A stretch of 64,000 nucleotides of DNA from Ideonella benzenivorans (lineage in GTDB: Bacteria > Pseudomonadota > Gammaproteobacteria > Burkholderiales > Burkholderiaceae_C), in the NCBI RefSeq assembly GCF_020387415.1, contig NZ_JAGWCB010000010.1, forward strand, positions 682,001 to 746,000. Direction: 5' to 3'. This document shows positions 1-9,248 of this stretch, one piece after another; within the stretch, counting starts at the first letter, position 1, and each line of letters begins with the position of its first letter. The position numbers and the translations under genes were made by a program. The notes beneath the pieces are model-generated. The model saw only the letters and a program-made list of their open reading frames with translations. It did no database searches and had not been told where the DNA came from.

Positions 1-501
1 ATCGGCCTGGACCCGGCCTACGCCTACGGGCTGATCCGCCAGGAATCGCGCTTCATCACCAGCGCCCGCTCTGGCGTCGGGGCGAACGGGCTGATGCAGG
101 TGATGCCCGCCACCGCCAAGTGGACGGCCAAGAAGATCGGCATGAGCGACTACCGGCCCGAGCTGCTGTCCGAGCGCTCGGTCAACCTGAAACTGGGCAC
201 CGCCTACCTGAAGCTGGTGCTCGACGACATGGACGGCTCGCAGGCCTTGGCCGCGGCGGCCTACAACGCCGGCCCGAACCGGCCCCGCCGCTGGCGCGAC
301 GGTCCGGTGCTGGAGCCGGCGATGTGGGTCGAGAACGTGCCATTCACCGAAACCCGGGACTATGTCAAAAAGGTCCTCTCCAACGCCACCTACTATGCGG
401 GCCTGATGAGCGGCAAGCCGGCATCGCTGAAGGCCCGCCTGGGCAGCAGCATCGGCCCCCGCACCACCCCGCCCCCGGCACTGGACGCCGACCTGCCCTG
501 A
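1..501 (+). CDS. Lytic transglycosylase, SLT family (C-terminal part, 5' end outside window)
   Basis: This is the last 166 codons of a soluble lytic murein transglycosylase, a periplasmic enzyme that cleaves the MurNAc-GlcNAc bond of peptidoglycan. The visible part is the SLT catalytic domain. The block YGLIRQESRF (residues 9-18 of the fragment) carries the catalytic Glu at residue 15, GLMQVMPATA follows at 30-39, and AAYNAGPNR comes later. A short Pro-rich tail (TTPPPALDADLP) ends the protein. The reading frame is open to the first base of the window, so the N-terminal superhelical region and signal peptide lie upstream. An epimerase-like gene follows 28 nt downstream on the same strand. Slt70-like identity is inferred from the domain; a shorter MltC/EmtA-type enzyme cannot be excluded without the N-terminus. 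Confidence 0.9.
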   Translation: MGLDPAYAYGLIRQESRFITSARSGVGANGLMQVMPATAKWTAKKIGMSDYRPELLSERSVNLKLGTAYLKLVLDDMDGSQALAAAAYNAGPNRPRRWRDGPVLEPAMWVENVPFTETRDYVKKVLSNATYYAGLMSGKPASLKARLGSSIGPRTTPPPALDADLP

Positions 502-529
502 ACGACCACCCACCCACCTCCTGACGCGC

Positions 530-1483
530 ATGGCCCTGAACACGGTGCTCATCCTGGGCGGCAGCGGCTTTGTCGGCCGCGCCCTCTGCGAAACCCTGGT
601 GGACCGCTGGGTGGCCGGGCCGCGGCTGCGGGTGCCCACCCGTCGGCTGTCACACGCCCAGGCCCTGCTGCCGCTGCCGCTGGTGGACGTGCTGCCCGCC
701 GACGTGCATGACGACGCGACACTGGACCGCCTGGTGGCCGGCTGCGATGCGGTGGTCAACCTGGTGGCCATCCTGCAGGGCAGCGAAGCCGCCTTCGAGG
801 CCGTGCACGTGACCCTGCCACGCCGGCTGGCCGCCGCCTGCCAGCGCCAGGGCGTGCGCCGGCTGATCCATGTCAGCGCGCTGGGCGCCGATCCGCAGGG
901 CCCGTCGCGCTACCTGCGCAGCAAGGGTCGGGGCGAGGCCGTGCTGCGCGAGGCCGACCTGGACCTGACCCTGCTGCGCCCCTCCGTCATCTTTGGCGCG
1001 GGCGACCGTCTCCTCAATCTGTTCGCGCAGTTGCAGGCCCTGTTCCCGGTGTTGCCGCTGGCCGGGGCGAACGCCCGCTTCCAGCCGGTCTGGGTGGCAG
1101 ATGTGGCCGCCGCGATCGCCACCTGCCTGGAACGCCCCGCCACCGCCGGCCAGACCTTCGAATGCGCCGGACCCGAGGAAGCCACCCTGGCCCAGCTGGT
1201 GCGGCTGGCCGGCGAGGCCAGCGGCCACCCGCGGCCCATCCTGCCGCTGCCGGCCCCGCTGGCCACGCTGCAGGCCTGGCTGATGGAGCTGGCCCCGGGC
1301 GAGCCGCTGATGAGCCGGGACAACCTGGCCTCGATGACCGTCCCCAACGTGGCCACCGGACAGCTGCCCGGCTTGGCGGCGCTGGGCATCACGCCGACCC
1401 CGCTGCTGGCCGTCGTCCCGGGCTACCTGCGCCCCGGCCAACGCTGTGCGCGGCTGGACGCCTGGCGCGCCCGGCACCGCTGA
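530..1483 (+). CDS. Complex I NDUFA9-like NAD(P)-binding SDR-family protein
   Basis: A 317-residue atypical/extended short-chain dehydrogenase-fold protein. The N-terminal Rossmann motif LGGSGFVG (residues 9-16) binds the dinucleotide. Further in, HVSALGA and a Tyr-x3-Lys pair ([10 protein letters not shown], about residues 125-134) match the atypical SDR group that includes the NDUFA9 accessory subunit of complex I and related epimerase-like proteins. Bacterial members are usually annotated as complex I NDUFA9 subunit family or NAD-dependent epimerase; substrate and role are unknown. The gene sits between the transglycosylase and cca (28 nt either side), so all three may be cotranscribed. 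The start ATG is the first in frame after the upstream stop. The family call is firm, the function is not. Confidence 0.85.
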   Translation: MALNTVLILGGSGFVGRALCETLVDRWVAGPRLRVPTRRLSHAQALLPLPLVDVLPADVHDDATLDRLVAGCDAVVNLVAILQGSEAAFEAVHVTLPRRLAAACQRQGVRRLIHVSALGADPQGPSRYLRSKGRGEAVLREADLDLTLLRPSVIFGAGDRLLNLFAQLQALFPVLPLAGANARFQPVWVADVAAAIATCLERPATAGQTFECAGPEEATLAQLVRLAGEASGHPRPILPLPAPLATLQAWLMELAPGEPLMSRDNLASMTVPNVATGQLPGLAALGITPTPLLAVVPGYLRPGQRCARLDAWRARHR

Positions 1484-1511
1484 CCTTCCCCATCCCACAA
1501 GGAGCCTGGCC

Positions 1512-2732
1512 ATGCAAGCCTATGTCGTCGGAGGCGCGGTGCGCGATGCGCTGCTGGGGCGGCCGGTGCACGACCATGACTGGGTGGTGGTGGGTGCCAC
1601 GCCCGAGCAGATGCTGGCCGCCGGCTACACCCCGGTGGGCAAGGACTTCCCGGTCTTCCTGCACCCGCAGACGCACGAGGAATACGCCCTGGCCCGCACC
1701 GAGCGCAAGACCGCGCCGGGTTACCACGGCTTCGTCTTCCACGCTGCGCCCGAGGTCACGCTGGAGCAGGACCTGCAGCGCCGCGACCTGACGATCAATG
1801 CCATCGCCCGCGCCGAGGACGGCACGCTGATCGACCCCTGCGACGGCCAGCGCGACCTGGCCGCCAAGGTGCTGCGCCATGTCAGCGCCGCCTTTGCCGA
1901 GGACCCGGTGCGCATCCTGCGCCTGGCCCGCTTCGCCGCCCGCTTCCCCGATTTTTCCGTGGCGCCGGAAACGTTGGCGCTGATGCGCCAGATGGTCGAG
2001 GCCGGCGAAGTGGACGCGCTGGTGGCCGAGCGGGTCTGGCAGGAGCTGGCCACCGGCCTGATGGAGACACGCCCCAGCCGCATGCTGGAGGTGCTGCGCG
2101 ACTGCGGCGCCCTGGCCCGGCTGCTGCCGGAGGTGGACCGCCTGTGGGGCGTGCCCCAGCGGCCCGAGTTCCACCCCGAGGTGGACACCGGCGCCCACCT
2201 GCTGCTGGTGCTGGACCAGGCCGCGCGCCTGCAGGCCCCACTGTCCGCCCGCTTTGCCGCGCTGTGCCACGACCTGGGCAAGGGCACGACCCCGCCCGAG
2301 GAATGGCCGCGCCACATCGCCCACGAGGCCCGCGGCGAACGCCTGACCCGCGAACTCTGCGCCCGCCTGAAGCCACCCGCCGAGTGCAGCGAACTGGCCC
2401 TGGTGGTGGCGCGCGAGCACACCCACATCCACCAGGCCGCCACCTTTGGGGCCGCCGCGGTGCTGCGCCTGTTGGAACGCTGCGACGCCTTCCGCCGGCC
2501 CGAGCGCTTTGAGCTGGCCCTGCTGGCCTGCGAGGCCGATGCCCGCGGCCGCCTGGGCCTGGAACACGCCGACTACCCCAGCGCCCCGCTGCTGCGCCAG
2601 GCCCTGCAGGCCGGGCTGGATGTGGACACCGCCCGCGTGGCGGCCGAAGCCCAGGCCCGCGGCGCCAAGGGCCCGGCCATCGGCGAAGCCATCCACCTGG
2701 CCCGGGCCAACGCGGTGTCGATGGCGATCTGA
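1512..2732 (+). CDS. cca: CCA tRNA nucleotidyltransferase with HD domain
   Basis: The 406-residue enzyme adds or repairs the 3'-CCA end of tRNAs using CTP and ATP. The class II nucleotidyltransferase signature is at the N-terminus: GG at residues 7-8, then the metal-binding Asp pair D21 and D23 in VHDHDW. The tRNA-binding helical region follows. The C-terminal third contains an HD phosphohydrolase domain (H229, then H253-D254 in LCHDLGKG), as in the long E. coli-type enzyme, which also has phosphodiesterase and phosphatase activities. The start at 1512 was preferred to an upstream in-frame ATG at 1446 because it follows an AAGGAG ribosome-binding site and gives the family N-terminus [12 protein letters not shown]; the upstream ATG lies inside the preceding gene. 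Confident. Confidence 0.95.
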   Translation: MQAYVVGGAVRDALLGRPVHDHDWVVVGATPEQMLAAGYTPVGKDFPVFLHPQTHEEYALARTERKTAPGYHGFVFHAAPEVTLEQDLQRRDLTINAIARAEDGTLIDPCDGQRDLAAKVLRHVSAAFAEDPVRILRLARFAARFPDFSVAPETLALMRQMVEAGEVDALVAERVWQELATGLMETRPSRMLEVLRDCGALARLLPEVDRLWGVPQRPEFHPEVDTGAHLLLVLDQAARLQAPLSARFAALCHDLGKGTTPPEEWPRHIAHEARGERLTRELCARLKPPAECSELALVVAREHTHIHQAATFGAAAVLRLLERCDAFRRPERFELALLACEADARGRLGLEHADYPSAPLLRQALQAGLDVDTARVAAEAQARGAKGPAIGEAIHLARANAVSMAI

Positions 2733-2844
2733 GCGACACTCGATCGGGTCCGGCGATCGATCCGCCGGGCTCCGACGCTGGGCCCCGTCGACACCACCTG
2801 CCACGGGGTCCTTGCTTTTTCCGCCTCACAAAGGACCTTTCACG

Positions 2845-4941
2845 ATGCCCGTGCCCCGGCACCGCCGCAGCGCCATGTCGCTGCTGGGCGCCACCCTGCT
2901 GTGCGCCCTGCCCCCCCTGGCTGCCTCCGCGATGGAAGGCATGTGGACCCTGGACAACCTGCCCAAGGCCACGCTGGCCCAGAAATACGGCTTCACCCCC
3001 GACGACGCCTGGGTGAACAAGGTGATGCACTCGGCGGCCCGCATGGCCGGCGGCTGCTCCACCTCCTTCGTCTCGGCCGGCGGCCTGGTGCTGACCAACC
3101 ACCACTGCGTGGACAGCTGCCTGGGCGACCTCTCCCGTCCCGGCCAGGATCTGCGCCGCAGCGGCTTCATCGCCCAGCGCCCCGAAGAGGAGCGCCAGTG
3201 CCCGGGCATGGAGCTCAACCGGCTGGAGCAGATCACCGACGTGAGCGCCACCTTCGCCCAGGCCACCGCCGGCAAGACCGGCCAGGCCTACACCGAGGCC
3301 GTCAACGCCACCCGCGCCCGGCTGGAGTCGGCCTGCGTCAACGGCAAGGACGCCACCGTGCGCTGCGATGTGGTCACGCTCTACCAGGGCGGCGCCCGCC
3401 ACCTCTACCGCTACCACCGCTACCAGGACGTGCGCCTGGCCTTCGCGCCCGAGGTGGCCATCGGCGCCTTCGGCGGCGACCCGGACAACTTCGACTTCCC
3501 GCGCTATGACCTGGACATGGGCCTGCTGCGCGTCTACGAGAACGGCCACCCGGCGGCCACGCCCGAGTTCTTCCCGCTCAACCCGCGCGGCCCCGAGGCC
3601 GGCGAGCTGGTCATCACCGCCGGCAACCCCGGCCGCACCCAGCGCCTGCTGACCGTGGCGCAACTGGAGACGCTGCGCGACGTGGACCTGCCCCAGCGCC
3701 TGCTGCGGGAAGCCGAGCAGCGCGGCCTGCTGAACCAGTACGGCACGGAGGGGCCGGAGCAGGACCGCCTGGCCCGCAAGGCGCTGCGCTGGATCGAGAA
3801 CGGCTTCAAGGCGCAGTACGGTCAGCTCGAGACCCTGCGCGACCCCGAAGTGATGGCCCGCAAGCAGGCCGAAGAGGCCGCGCTGCGCCAGTTCGCCGCC
3901 AACCAGCCGAACCTGAAGGACACGCTGGGCGCCTGGGACGACATCGCCCGCGCCGCCCGGGTCTACCGCGAGATCCAGCCGCACCTGGCCTACACCGAAG
4001 GCGCCCAGGGCTACTGGACGGATTACCACGGCTGGGCCCGCACCCTGGTGCGCGCCGCGACCGAGCGCGCCAAGCCCAGCGGCGAACGCCTGCCGGAGTT
4101 CGCCGATGCGGCCCTGCTGGCCACCGAGCGCCACCTGCTCGCGCCCAAGCCCGTGGCACCGGCCCTGGAAAAGGTGAAGCTGGCCTGGTCACTGGCCCAG
4201 ATGCGCCAGTGGCTGGGCGCGGACGACCCGCTGGTGCGCCAGGTGCTGGGACGCAAGTCACCGCAGGCGCTGGCCACCGAGCTGGTGGATGGCACGACCC
4301 TGGGCGACCCGAAGGTGCGTCAAGCCCTGTGGCAAGGCGGTGCCGCTGCCATCGCGGCCTCGCAGGATCCGTTCATCCGCCTGGCCCTGGCCACCGACGC
4401 GCAGGCCCGCGCCCTGCGCGCCCGCGAGGAGAACGAGGTCGAGGCCGTGCAGACCCGCGCGGCCGAGCAGATCGCCCGGGTGCGCTTCGCCCGCACCGGC
4501 ACCTCGGTCTACCCGGACGCCACCTTCTCGCTGCGCCTGAGCTTCGGCGAGATCCGCGGCTTCAAGAAGAACGGCCAGCCCGTGGCCCCCTTCACCGAGA
4601 TCGGCGGCACCTTCGCCCGCGCCACCGGTGAAGACCCGTTCGCCCTGCCCCAGAGCTGGCTGACCGCCCAGCCGGCCCTGAACCCGGCGCAGCGCTTCAA
4701 CATGGTCAGCACCAACGACATCATCGGCGGCAACTCGGGCAGCCCGTTGATCAACCGCCGCGGCGAGCTGGTGGGACTGATCTTCGACGGCAACCTGGGC
4801 TCGCTGGGGGGCGCCTACTGGTATGACGAAGCCGACAACCGTGCGGTCAGCGTGCATGCCGGCGCCATCCTGGAGACCCTGGACAAGGTCTACCACGCCG
4901 ACCGGCTGGTGCAGGAACTGAAGGCCGGCGCCGTCCACTGA
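2845..4941 (+). CDS. S46 family dipeptidyl-peptidase (DPP7/DPP11 type)
   Basis: A 698-residue exported serine peptidase of MEROPS family S46, which releases dipeptides from the N-terminus of peptides in the periplasm. A signal peptide covers about residues 1-30 (Arg-rich start, LLGATLLCALPPLAASA). The chymotrypsin-fold triad is visible: His in LTNHHC (residues 86-87), Asp224 in FPRYDLDMG, and Ser631 in GGNSGSPLIN. Length matches the family (about 700). The start is the ATG after AAAGGACC; in-frame codons upstream belong to the end of cca read in another frame. The DPP7 versus DPP11 preference (hydrophobic versus acidic P1) depends on an S1-pocket residue I cannot assign confidently. It lies alone between cca and a convergent operon. 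Confidence 0.9.
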   Translation: MPVPRHRRSAMSLLGATLLCALPPLAASAMEGMWTLDNLPKATLAQKYGFTPDDAWVNKVMHSAARMAGGCSTSFVSAGGLVLTNHHCVDSCLGDLSRPGQDLRRSGFIAQRPEEERQCPGMELNRLEQITDVSATFAQATAGKTGQAYTEAVNATRARLESACVNGKDATVRCDVVTLYQGGARHLYRYHRYQDVRLAFAPEVAIGAFGGDPDNFDFPRYDLDMGLLRVYENGHPAATPEFFPLNPRGPEAGELVITAGNPGRTQRLLTVAQLETLRDVDLPQRLLREAEQRGLLNQYGTEGPEQDRLARKALRWIENGFKAQYGQLETLRDPEVMARKQAEEAALRQFAANQPNLKDTLGAWDDIARAARVYREIQPHLAYTEGAQGYWTDYHGWARTLVRAATERAKPSGERLPEFADAALLATERHLLAPKPVAPALEKVKLAWSLAQMRQWLGADDPLVRQVLGRKSPQALATELVDGTTLGDPKVRQALWQGGAAAIAASQDPFIRLALATDAQARALRAREENEVEAVQTRAAEQIARVRFARTGTSVYPDATFSLRLSFGEIRGFKKNGQPVAPFTEIGGTFARATGEDPFALPQSWLTAQPALNPAQRFNMVSTNDIIGGNSGSPLINRRGELVGLIFDGNLGSLGGAYWYDEADNRAVSVHAGAILETLDKVYHADRLVQELKAGAVH

Positions 4942-4951
4942 CGGTGGCCCC

Positions 4952-4978
4952 GGGGCGGGCGTGCAGAACGCCTGCCCC
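4952..4978. terminator. Bidirectional stem-loop between convergent genes
   Basis: An 11-bp stem with one G.T wobble (GGGGCGGGCGT / ACGCCTGCCCC) and a 5-nt loop sits between the stop of the S46 peptidase and the convergent DUF2905 gene. There is no T-run on either side, so it may be a transcript-stabilising or weakly terminating hairpin rather than a canonical intrinsic terminator. Confidence 0.45.
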
Positions 4979-4996
4979 GCCTTCAGCCGCACGGCC

Positions 4997-5188
4997 TCAG
5001 AGCAGCAGCCCGATCACGCTGGCGATCAGCCCCAGCACGACACTGCTGGCCAGCGGAAGGAAGAGCTCGCGGCCGAACAGGCGCAGCCGGATGTCGCCGG
5101 GCAGGCGGCCCAGGCCGATCTTCTGCAGCCAGGCACCGGCGCGGTTGAAGATCAGCAGGGCGATCAGGAAGACCAGCATCCAGCGCAT
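4997..5188 (-). CDS. DUF2905 family small membrane protein
   Basis: A 63-residue membrane protein with two hydrophobic segments, about residues 2-18 (MLVFLIALLIFN...) and 40-62 (FLPLASSVVLGLIASVIGLLL). They are separated by the conserved cytoplasmic-looking loop LGRLPGDIRLRLFGRE typical of DUF2905. Function is unknown for the family. The start was placed at 5188 because GAAAGAG lies just upstream and it gives the usual family length; an upstream in-frame ATG at 5221 would overlap the preceding gene by 23 nt. It follows the methyltransferase gene by 10 nt, so the two are probably one transcript. Confidence 0.8.
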   Translation of the reverse strand: MRWMLVFLIALLIFNRAGAWLQKIGLGRLPGDIRLRLFGRELFLPLASSVVLGLIASVIGLLL

Positions 5189-5198
5189 CGTGGCTCTT

Positions 5199-6314
5199 TC
5201 AGAGGCGGTGGGTGCGGTCACCCTCGGTGAAGCCGAGCGGGTCCAGGTCCAGCCCGGGCGCGCCCAGCGCGATCACCTTGAACAGCTCGCCCATCTCGTG
5301 CTCGTCCACCAGCTTGAGCGCCATGGTCTTGGTCTTCAGGTCGGCCGCGGCCATCAGGTCCAGCAGGCCGCAGTTGAACAGGAAGCGCGCCTGGCTGGTG
5401 TAGCCCAGCACCTGCAGCCCGGCCTCCTGCGCGGCCAGCGCGATGCCGGTGAAGTTCACGTGGGCGGTGATGTCCTTCTCGCCCGGGCGGTCCAGCGGAT
5501 CCGGGTCGGCCTGGTGGGCGGCGTGGCACATCAGCGTGCCCTGGTGGCGCTGCGGGTGGTAGTACTCGGCCTCCGGGAAGCCGTAGTCGATGAAGAAGGC
5601 CGCGCCGGCCTTCAGGTGACTGGCCAGGCTGCGCACGAAGGCCTCGGCCTGGGGGTGGATCTCGGTCACCGTGCCGGGCAGCACCGGGCCGTCGAAGGGA
5701 ATGGCGAGCTCGGTCGGCCGGTCGGCGAAGACCAACTGGCCCTCGTGCCAGACCACGCCGCGCTCCAGCCATTGCGTGCCATCGTCGCTGCGCACCAGCA
5801 GCTGCACCGGCATCGCATCCAGCACCTCATTGCCCAGCACCACGCCGCGCATCTCGGCGGGCCAGGCGTCCAGCCAGCGCACCGTGTCGCCAAAGCGGGC
5901 CAGGCGCTGGGCCTGGCGCGCGCGCAACGTGCCCGACAGGTCCACGATGCTGTAGTGGTCCAGCGCCACGCCGGCGGCGGCCAGGGCGTCCAGCACCTGC
6001 TCGGCCAGCGCGCCGGAGCCGGCGCCGAACTCGAAAACCTCCCGCGTGCCACTGGCCTGCAGCGCCTGCGCCACCTGCAGCGCCAGCGCGCGGCCGAACA
6101 GCGGCGACAATTCGGGGGCGGTGACGAAATCACTGCCGCTCTCGGGCAGCCAGCCGAATTTGCGGCTGCTGTTGGCGTAATAGCCCAGGCCCGGGGCGTA
6201 CAGGGCCTCGGCCATGTAGCGGTCGAAGGGCAGCCAGCCCCCTTCGGCCTCGATGGCCGCACGCAGGCGTACGGTCAGGGCCGCCGATACACTGTCGGGT
6301 TCGCTTGTTGGCAT
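5199..6314 (-). CDS. SAM-dependent methyltransferase, MidA/NDUFAF7 family
   Basis: A 371-residue class I SAM-dependent methyltransferase of the COG1565 group. In eukaryotes the NDUFAF7/MidA member methylates an arginine of a complex I subunit; bacterial substrates are not established. Visible features are the N-terminal family block FDRYMAEALYAPGLGYY, the SAM-binding motif EFGAGSGALAEQ (motif I), and GNEVLDAMPV. The start MPTSEP at 6314 was chosen over an ATG at 6344 because the latter falls inside the divergent SDR gene region and adds a non-family leader. It faces the SDR gene head to head, with start codons about 20 nt apart, so their promoters must overlap the coding starts. Family confident, substrate unknown. 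Confidence 0.85.
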   Translation of the reverse strand: MPTSEPDSVSAALTVRLRAAIEAEGGWLPFDRYMAEALYAPGLGYYANSSRKFGWLPESGSDFVTAPELSPLFGRALALQVAQALQASGTREVFEFGAGSGALAEQVLDALAAAGVALDHYSIVDLSGTLRARQAQRLARFGDTVRWLDAWPAEMRGVVLGNEVLDAMPVQLLVRSDDGTQWLERGVVWHEGQLVFADRPTELAIPFDGPVLPGTVTEIHPQAEAFVRSLASHLKAGAAFFIDYGFPEAEYYHPQRHQGTLMCHAAHQADPDPLDRPGEKDITAHVNFTGIALAAQEAGLQVLGYTSQARFLFNCGLLDLMAAADLKTKTMALKLVDEHEMGELFKVIALGAPGLDLDPLGFTEGDRTHRL

Positions 6315-6334
6315 CGCGAGATTGTAGGTTTGGC

Positions 6335-7144
6335 ATGTCCTCATCCCCGCCCACCCCGCCGCATTCCCCTTTCCCCCACCGTCCGGTCGCCCTGGTGACC
6401 GGTGCGGCGCGGCGCATCGGCCGGCAGATCGCGCTGGAGCTGGCCGCGCACGGGCATGACGTGGCGGTGCACTGCCACCACTCCCGCGCCGAGGCCGACG
6501 CCACCGCGGCCGAGCTGCGCGCGCTGGGTGCCCGGGCCGCCGTGGTGGTGGCCGACCTGGCCGACGAGGCCGGCTGCCGCGGCCTGGTGCCGCAGGTGCT
6601 GGACCGCTTCGGCCGGCTCGACGCGGTGGTCAACAACGCCTCGCTGTTCGCCTACGACAGCGCCCAGACGGCCGGCAGCGCCCAGCTGGAACGCCACTGG
6701 CGCACCAACACCGCGGCGCCCATCGCGCTGGCCCAGGCCCTGGCGGCCCATGTGGCCGAACGCGAGGGCCAGGGCTGCGTGGTCAACCTGCTGGACCAGA
6801 AGCTCTGGAACCCCAACCCGGACTACTTCTCCTACACGCTGAGCAAGGCCGCACTGCGCGAGGCCACCGTGCTGCTGGCCCAGGCGCTGGCGCCGCGGGT
6901 GCGGGTGGTGGGCGTGGCCCCCGGCGTCACCCTGCTGTCGGGCCCGATGTCGGCCGAGGAGTACGCCAAGGCCCACCGCATGACGCCGCTGGGGCGCTCC
7001 TCCACCCCCGAGGACGTGGCCCGCGCGGTGCGCTACCTGATCGAATCCCCTGCCATCACGGGCACCACGTTGATCGTGGACGGTGGCCAGCACCTCGCCG
7101 CCCAGGCGCGCGACGTGCTGTTCCTGGCCCAAGAGAAAGATTGA
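6335..7144 (+). CDS. SDR oxidoreductase, pteridine reductase / FolM-like
   Basis: A 269-residue short-chain dehydrogenase. The cofactor motif reads TGAARRIG (residues 21-28), the TGx3RxG variant found in pteridine reductase PTR1 and dihydromonapterin reductase FolM rather than the common TGx3GxG. NNAS follows, then the catalytic Tyr-x3-Lys in YFSYTLSKAAL, and a C-terminal VDGGQ. The next gene is folB (dihydroneopterin aldolase), 2 nt away, so a role in reducing dihydropterin or dihydrofolate is likely; this rests on motif plus context. An in-frame ATG at 6305 exists, but the 6335 start gives the usual distance to the Rossmann motif. It is divergent from the methyltransferase. Confidence 0.85.
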   Translation: MSSSPPTPPHSPFPHRPVALVTGAARRIGRQIALELAAHGHDVAVHCHHSRAEADATAAELRALGARAAVVVADLADEAGCRGLVPQVLDRFGRLDAVVNNASLFAYDSAQTAGSAQLERHWRTNTAAPIALAQALAAHVAEREGQGCVVNLLDQKLWNPNPDYFSYTLSKAALREATVLLAQALAPRVRVVGVAPGVTLLSGPMSAEEYAKAHRMTPLGRSSTPEDVARAVRYLIESPAITGTTLIVDGGQHLAAQARDVLFLAQEKD

Positions 7145-7146
7145 CG

Positions 7147-7548
7147 ATGACCTCCGCCCTCTCCCTTCCCAGCCTGCGCGACTGCCGCCGGCTCTTTCTG
7201 CGCAACTACGAGGTGCGCATCAACATCGGCGTGCACGAATTCGAGAAGCGCGGCGAGCAGCGGGTGCTGATCAACGTGGATCTGTACGTGCCGCTGGCCG
7301 TCTCCACCCCGGCCCGTGACGAGCTGGAGGAGGTGCTGGACTATGACTTCATGCGCCGCACCATCGCCGAGCGGGTCTCGCAAGGGCACATCCAGCTGCA
7401 GGAGACGCTGTGCGACGACGTGCTGGCCCGCATGCTGGCCCACCCCAAGGTGCGCGCCGCCCGTGTCTCGACCGAGAAGCCCGATGTCTACCCCGACTGC
7501 GAGTCGGTGGGCTGCGAAGTCTTCGGCCTGAAGGAACCCCAGGAATGA
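7147..7548 (+). CDS. folB: Dihydroneopterin aldolase
   Basis: A 133-residue FolB. It converts 7,8-dihydroneopterin to 6-hydroxymethyl-dihydropterin and glycolaldehyde in folate synthesis. The family pattern is visible: [28 protein letters not shown] (catalytic Glu of the GVHxxE block), the segment DYDFMRRTI, and the C-terminal [20 protein letters not shown] with the conserved Lys-Pro. The ATG at 7147 follows AGAAAG in the overlapping end of the SDR gene; a TTG two codons earlier is also in frame but less likely. Its stop overlaps the ttcA start as ATGA, indicating translational coupling in an SDR-folB-ttcA operon. Confidence 0.93.
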   Translation: MTSALSLPSLRDCRRLFLRNYEVRINIGVHEFEKRGEQRVLINVDLYVPLAVSTPARDELEEVLDYDFMRRTIAERVSQGHIQLQETLCDDVLARMLAHPKVRAARVSTEKPDVYPDCESVGCEVFGLKEPQE

Positions 7549-8510
7549 ACGCGATGAACGACACCACCGCCCCGGTGCTGACCGAGGCCGAGGCGGCCGC
7601 CGCCGAGGAGGCCCGCAAGGCCAAGAAGCACGCCTTCGAGATGAACAAGCTCAGCAAGCGCCTGCACCGCCAGGTCGGCCAGGCGATTGCCGACTTCGCC
7701 ATGATCGAGGACGGCGACAAGGTGATGGTCTGCCTGTCCGGCGGCAAGGACAGCTACTCGATGCTCGACATCCTGATGAACCTGCAGAAGCGGGCGCCCA
7801 TCCGGTTCGAGATCGTCGCGGTCAACCTGGACCAGAAGCAGCCGGGCTTCCCCGCCGAGGTGCTGCCCAACTACCTGAAGGGCGTGGGCGTGCCCTTCCA
7901 CATCGAGACGCAGGACACCTACTCCATCGTCAAGAAGCACATCCCGGAAGGGCAGACCATGTGCAGCCTGTGCTCGCGGCTGCGCCGGGGCATCCTCTAC
8001 CGCGTGGCGCGGGAGCTGGGCTGCAACAAGATCGCGCTGGGCCACCACCGCGACGACATGGTGGTCACGCTGCTGATGAACATGTTCTTCGGCAGCCGCA
8101 TGAAGGGCATGCCGCCCAAGCTGGTGACGGACAACGGCGAGTTCATCGTGATCCGCCCGCTGGCCTATGTGGCCGAGACCGACCTGGAAACCTGGGCCGC
8201 GCACCGCGAATTCCCGATCATCCCCTGCAGCCTGTGCGGCAACCAGGACAACCTGCAGCGCGTGACCATCAAGCGCATGATCCGCGAGTGGGACAAGGCA
8301 TACCCCGGCCGCATCGACAACATGTTCACCGCGATGGGCAACATCACGCTCTCGCACATGATGGACCGGAACCTCTACCCCTTCACCAGCCTCCAACCGA
8401 CGGGCCGGCCCGATCCGCAGGGCGACAAGGCCTTCGACGAGGACGAAGAGGAGGGTTGCGGCACGCCCCCGGGCGGCGCCGTGCAGACCATCCGGCTGGA
8501 CAAGCTCTGA
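7545..8510 (+). CDS. ttcA: tRNA 2-thiocytidine(32) synthetase TtcA
   Basis: A 321-residue 4Fe-4S enzyme that activates C32 of certain tRNAs with ATP and replaces O2 by sulfur. The PP-loop SGGKDS is at residues 65-70. Two CxxC pairs, C140/C143 (MCSLCSR) and C228/C231 (CSLCGN), provide the cysteines for the iron-sulfur cluster and sulfur transfer, all as in TtcA. The start overlaps the folB stop (ATGA). The C-terminus has an acidic stretch (DEDEEEG). Neighbouring folate genes do not explain its job; the pairing with folB looks like simple operon packing. Confidence 0.95.
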   Translation: MNAMNDTTAPVLTEAEAAAAEEARKAKKHAFEMNKLSKRLHRQVGQAIADFAMIEDGDKVMVCLSGGKDSYSMLDILMNLQKRAPIRFEIVAVNLDQKQPGFPAEVLPNYLKGVGVPFHIETQDTYSIVKKHIPEGQTMCSLCSRLRRGILYRVARELGCNKIALGHHRDDMVVTLLMNMFFGSRMKGMPPKLVTDNGEFIVIRPLAYVAETDLETWAAHREFPIIPCSLCGNQDNLQRVTIKRMIREWDKAYPGRIDNMFTAMGNITLSHMMDRNLYPFTSLQPTGRPDPQGDKAFDEDEEEGCGTPPGGAVQTIRLDKL

Positions 8511-8554
8511 GGCAGCGCCACAATCGTCTCGTTCCAAGCTTGGGAGCCAATGCA

Positions 8555-9169
8555 ATGCGTGCCATGGACATCTGCCGTCATCTCTGCCGCCCGGCGCTCG
8601 CGCTGGGCCTGGCGGCCAGCCTGGGGTTGAGCGGCTGCGCCGCCTTCAACACGATGAACGTCGAGGTCAGCAGCTTCGGCAACTGGCCCACCGAGCGCCA
8701 CGTCGGCACCTATGCCTTCGACCGCCTGCCCTCGCAGCAGGCCCAGGAAGACAAGCAGCAGGCCCTGGAAGACATGGCCCGCCCGGCCCTGGAAGACGCG
8801 GGCTTCACCGCCGCCGCCGAAGGGCAGAAGCCCGATGTGCTGGTGCAGATCGGCGCCCGCTGGGACCGCGCCGACCGCTCGCCCTGGGACGACCCGCTGT
8901 GGATGCACCCCTGGGGCCCGCGCTGGCGCATGACGCCCTGGGCTGGCCCGGGTTGGGGCTGGGGCTACTACCAGCCCGAGTACACCCGCGAGGTGGCCGT
9001 GCTGATCCGTGACCGCGAGAGCGGCGCCGCGCTCTACGAATCGCGCGCGAGCACCAACGGCAGCACCACCGGCGGCCGCAGCCTGTTCGAGGCCATGTTC
9101 CTGGCCGCGATGAAGGAGTTCCCAGCCGTGGACGGCAAGCCGCATTCGGTGAACGTGACCCTGCCCTGA
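8555..9169 (+). CDS. DUF4136 family lipoprotein
   Basis: A 204-residue predicted outer-membrane or periplasmic lipoprotein. The signal peptide ends in the lipobox LSGC, with Cys at about residue 28. The body matches DUF4136: an N-terminal strand-rich segment (SSFGNWPTERHVGTYAFDRLPS), VLVQIGARWDR, and a C-terminal FEAMFLAAMKEFP. A Trp/Pro/Gly-rich loop (WMHPWGPRWRMTPWAGPGW, about residues 112-130) is conspicuous. Function is unknown for the family. The ATG at 8555 follows GGGAG by 8 nt; ATG 8564 is an alternative. It stands alone between ttcA and glmU. Confidence 0.8.
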   Translation: MRAMDICRHLCRPALALGLAASLGLSGCAAFNTMNVEVSSFGNWPTERHVGTYAFDRLPSQQAQEDKQQALEDMARPALEDAGFTAAAEGQKPDVLVQIGARWDRADRSPWDDPLWMHPWGPRWRMTPWAGPGWGWGYYQPEYTREVAVLIRDRESGAALYESRASTNGSTTGGRSLFEAMFLAAMKEFPAVDGKPHSVNVTLP

Positions 9170-9193
9170 ACCGGCTGCCCCCGCGGCCAGCGC

Positions 9194-9227
9194 CGATAAT
9201 TCCCGCTTCGCCATCCCCTGGGATGGC
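9194..9227 (+). promoter_or_regulatory. glmU promoter element with overlapping dyad
   Basis: A -10-like GATAAT (9194-9199) is followed, where transcription should begin, by a perfect inverted repeat GCCATCCC-CT-GGGATGGC (9210-9227). The glmU start codon lies 21 nt further on. The dyad could be a repressor site or a short leader hairpin. No convincing -35 was found. Inference only. Confidence 0.35.
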
Positions 9228-9248
9228 CTGGACAAGGAAACTCTCTCC

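Noticed and set aside
2752-2774. CCGGCG-N7-CGCCGG stem after cca as a terminator
   Set aside because: Short stem and no T-run; short GC palindromes are common at this base composition.
4944-6398. A 484-codon plus-strand frame opposite the MidA-type methyltransferase
   Set aside because: No domain, no ribosome-binding site, and fully antisense to a gene with clear SAM-binding motifs.
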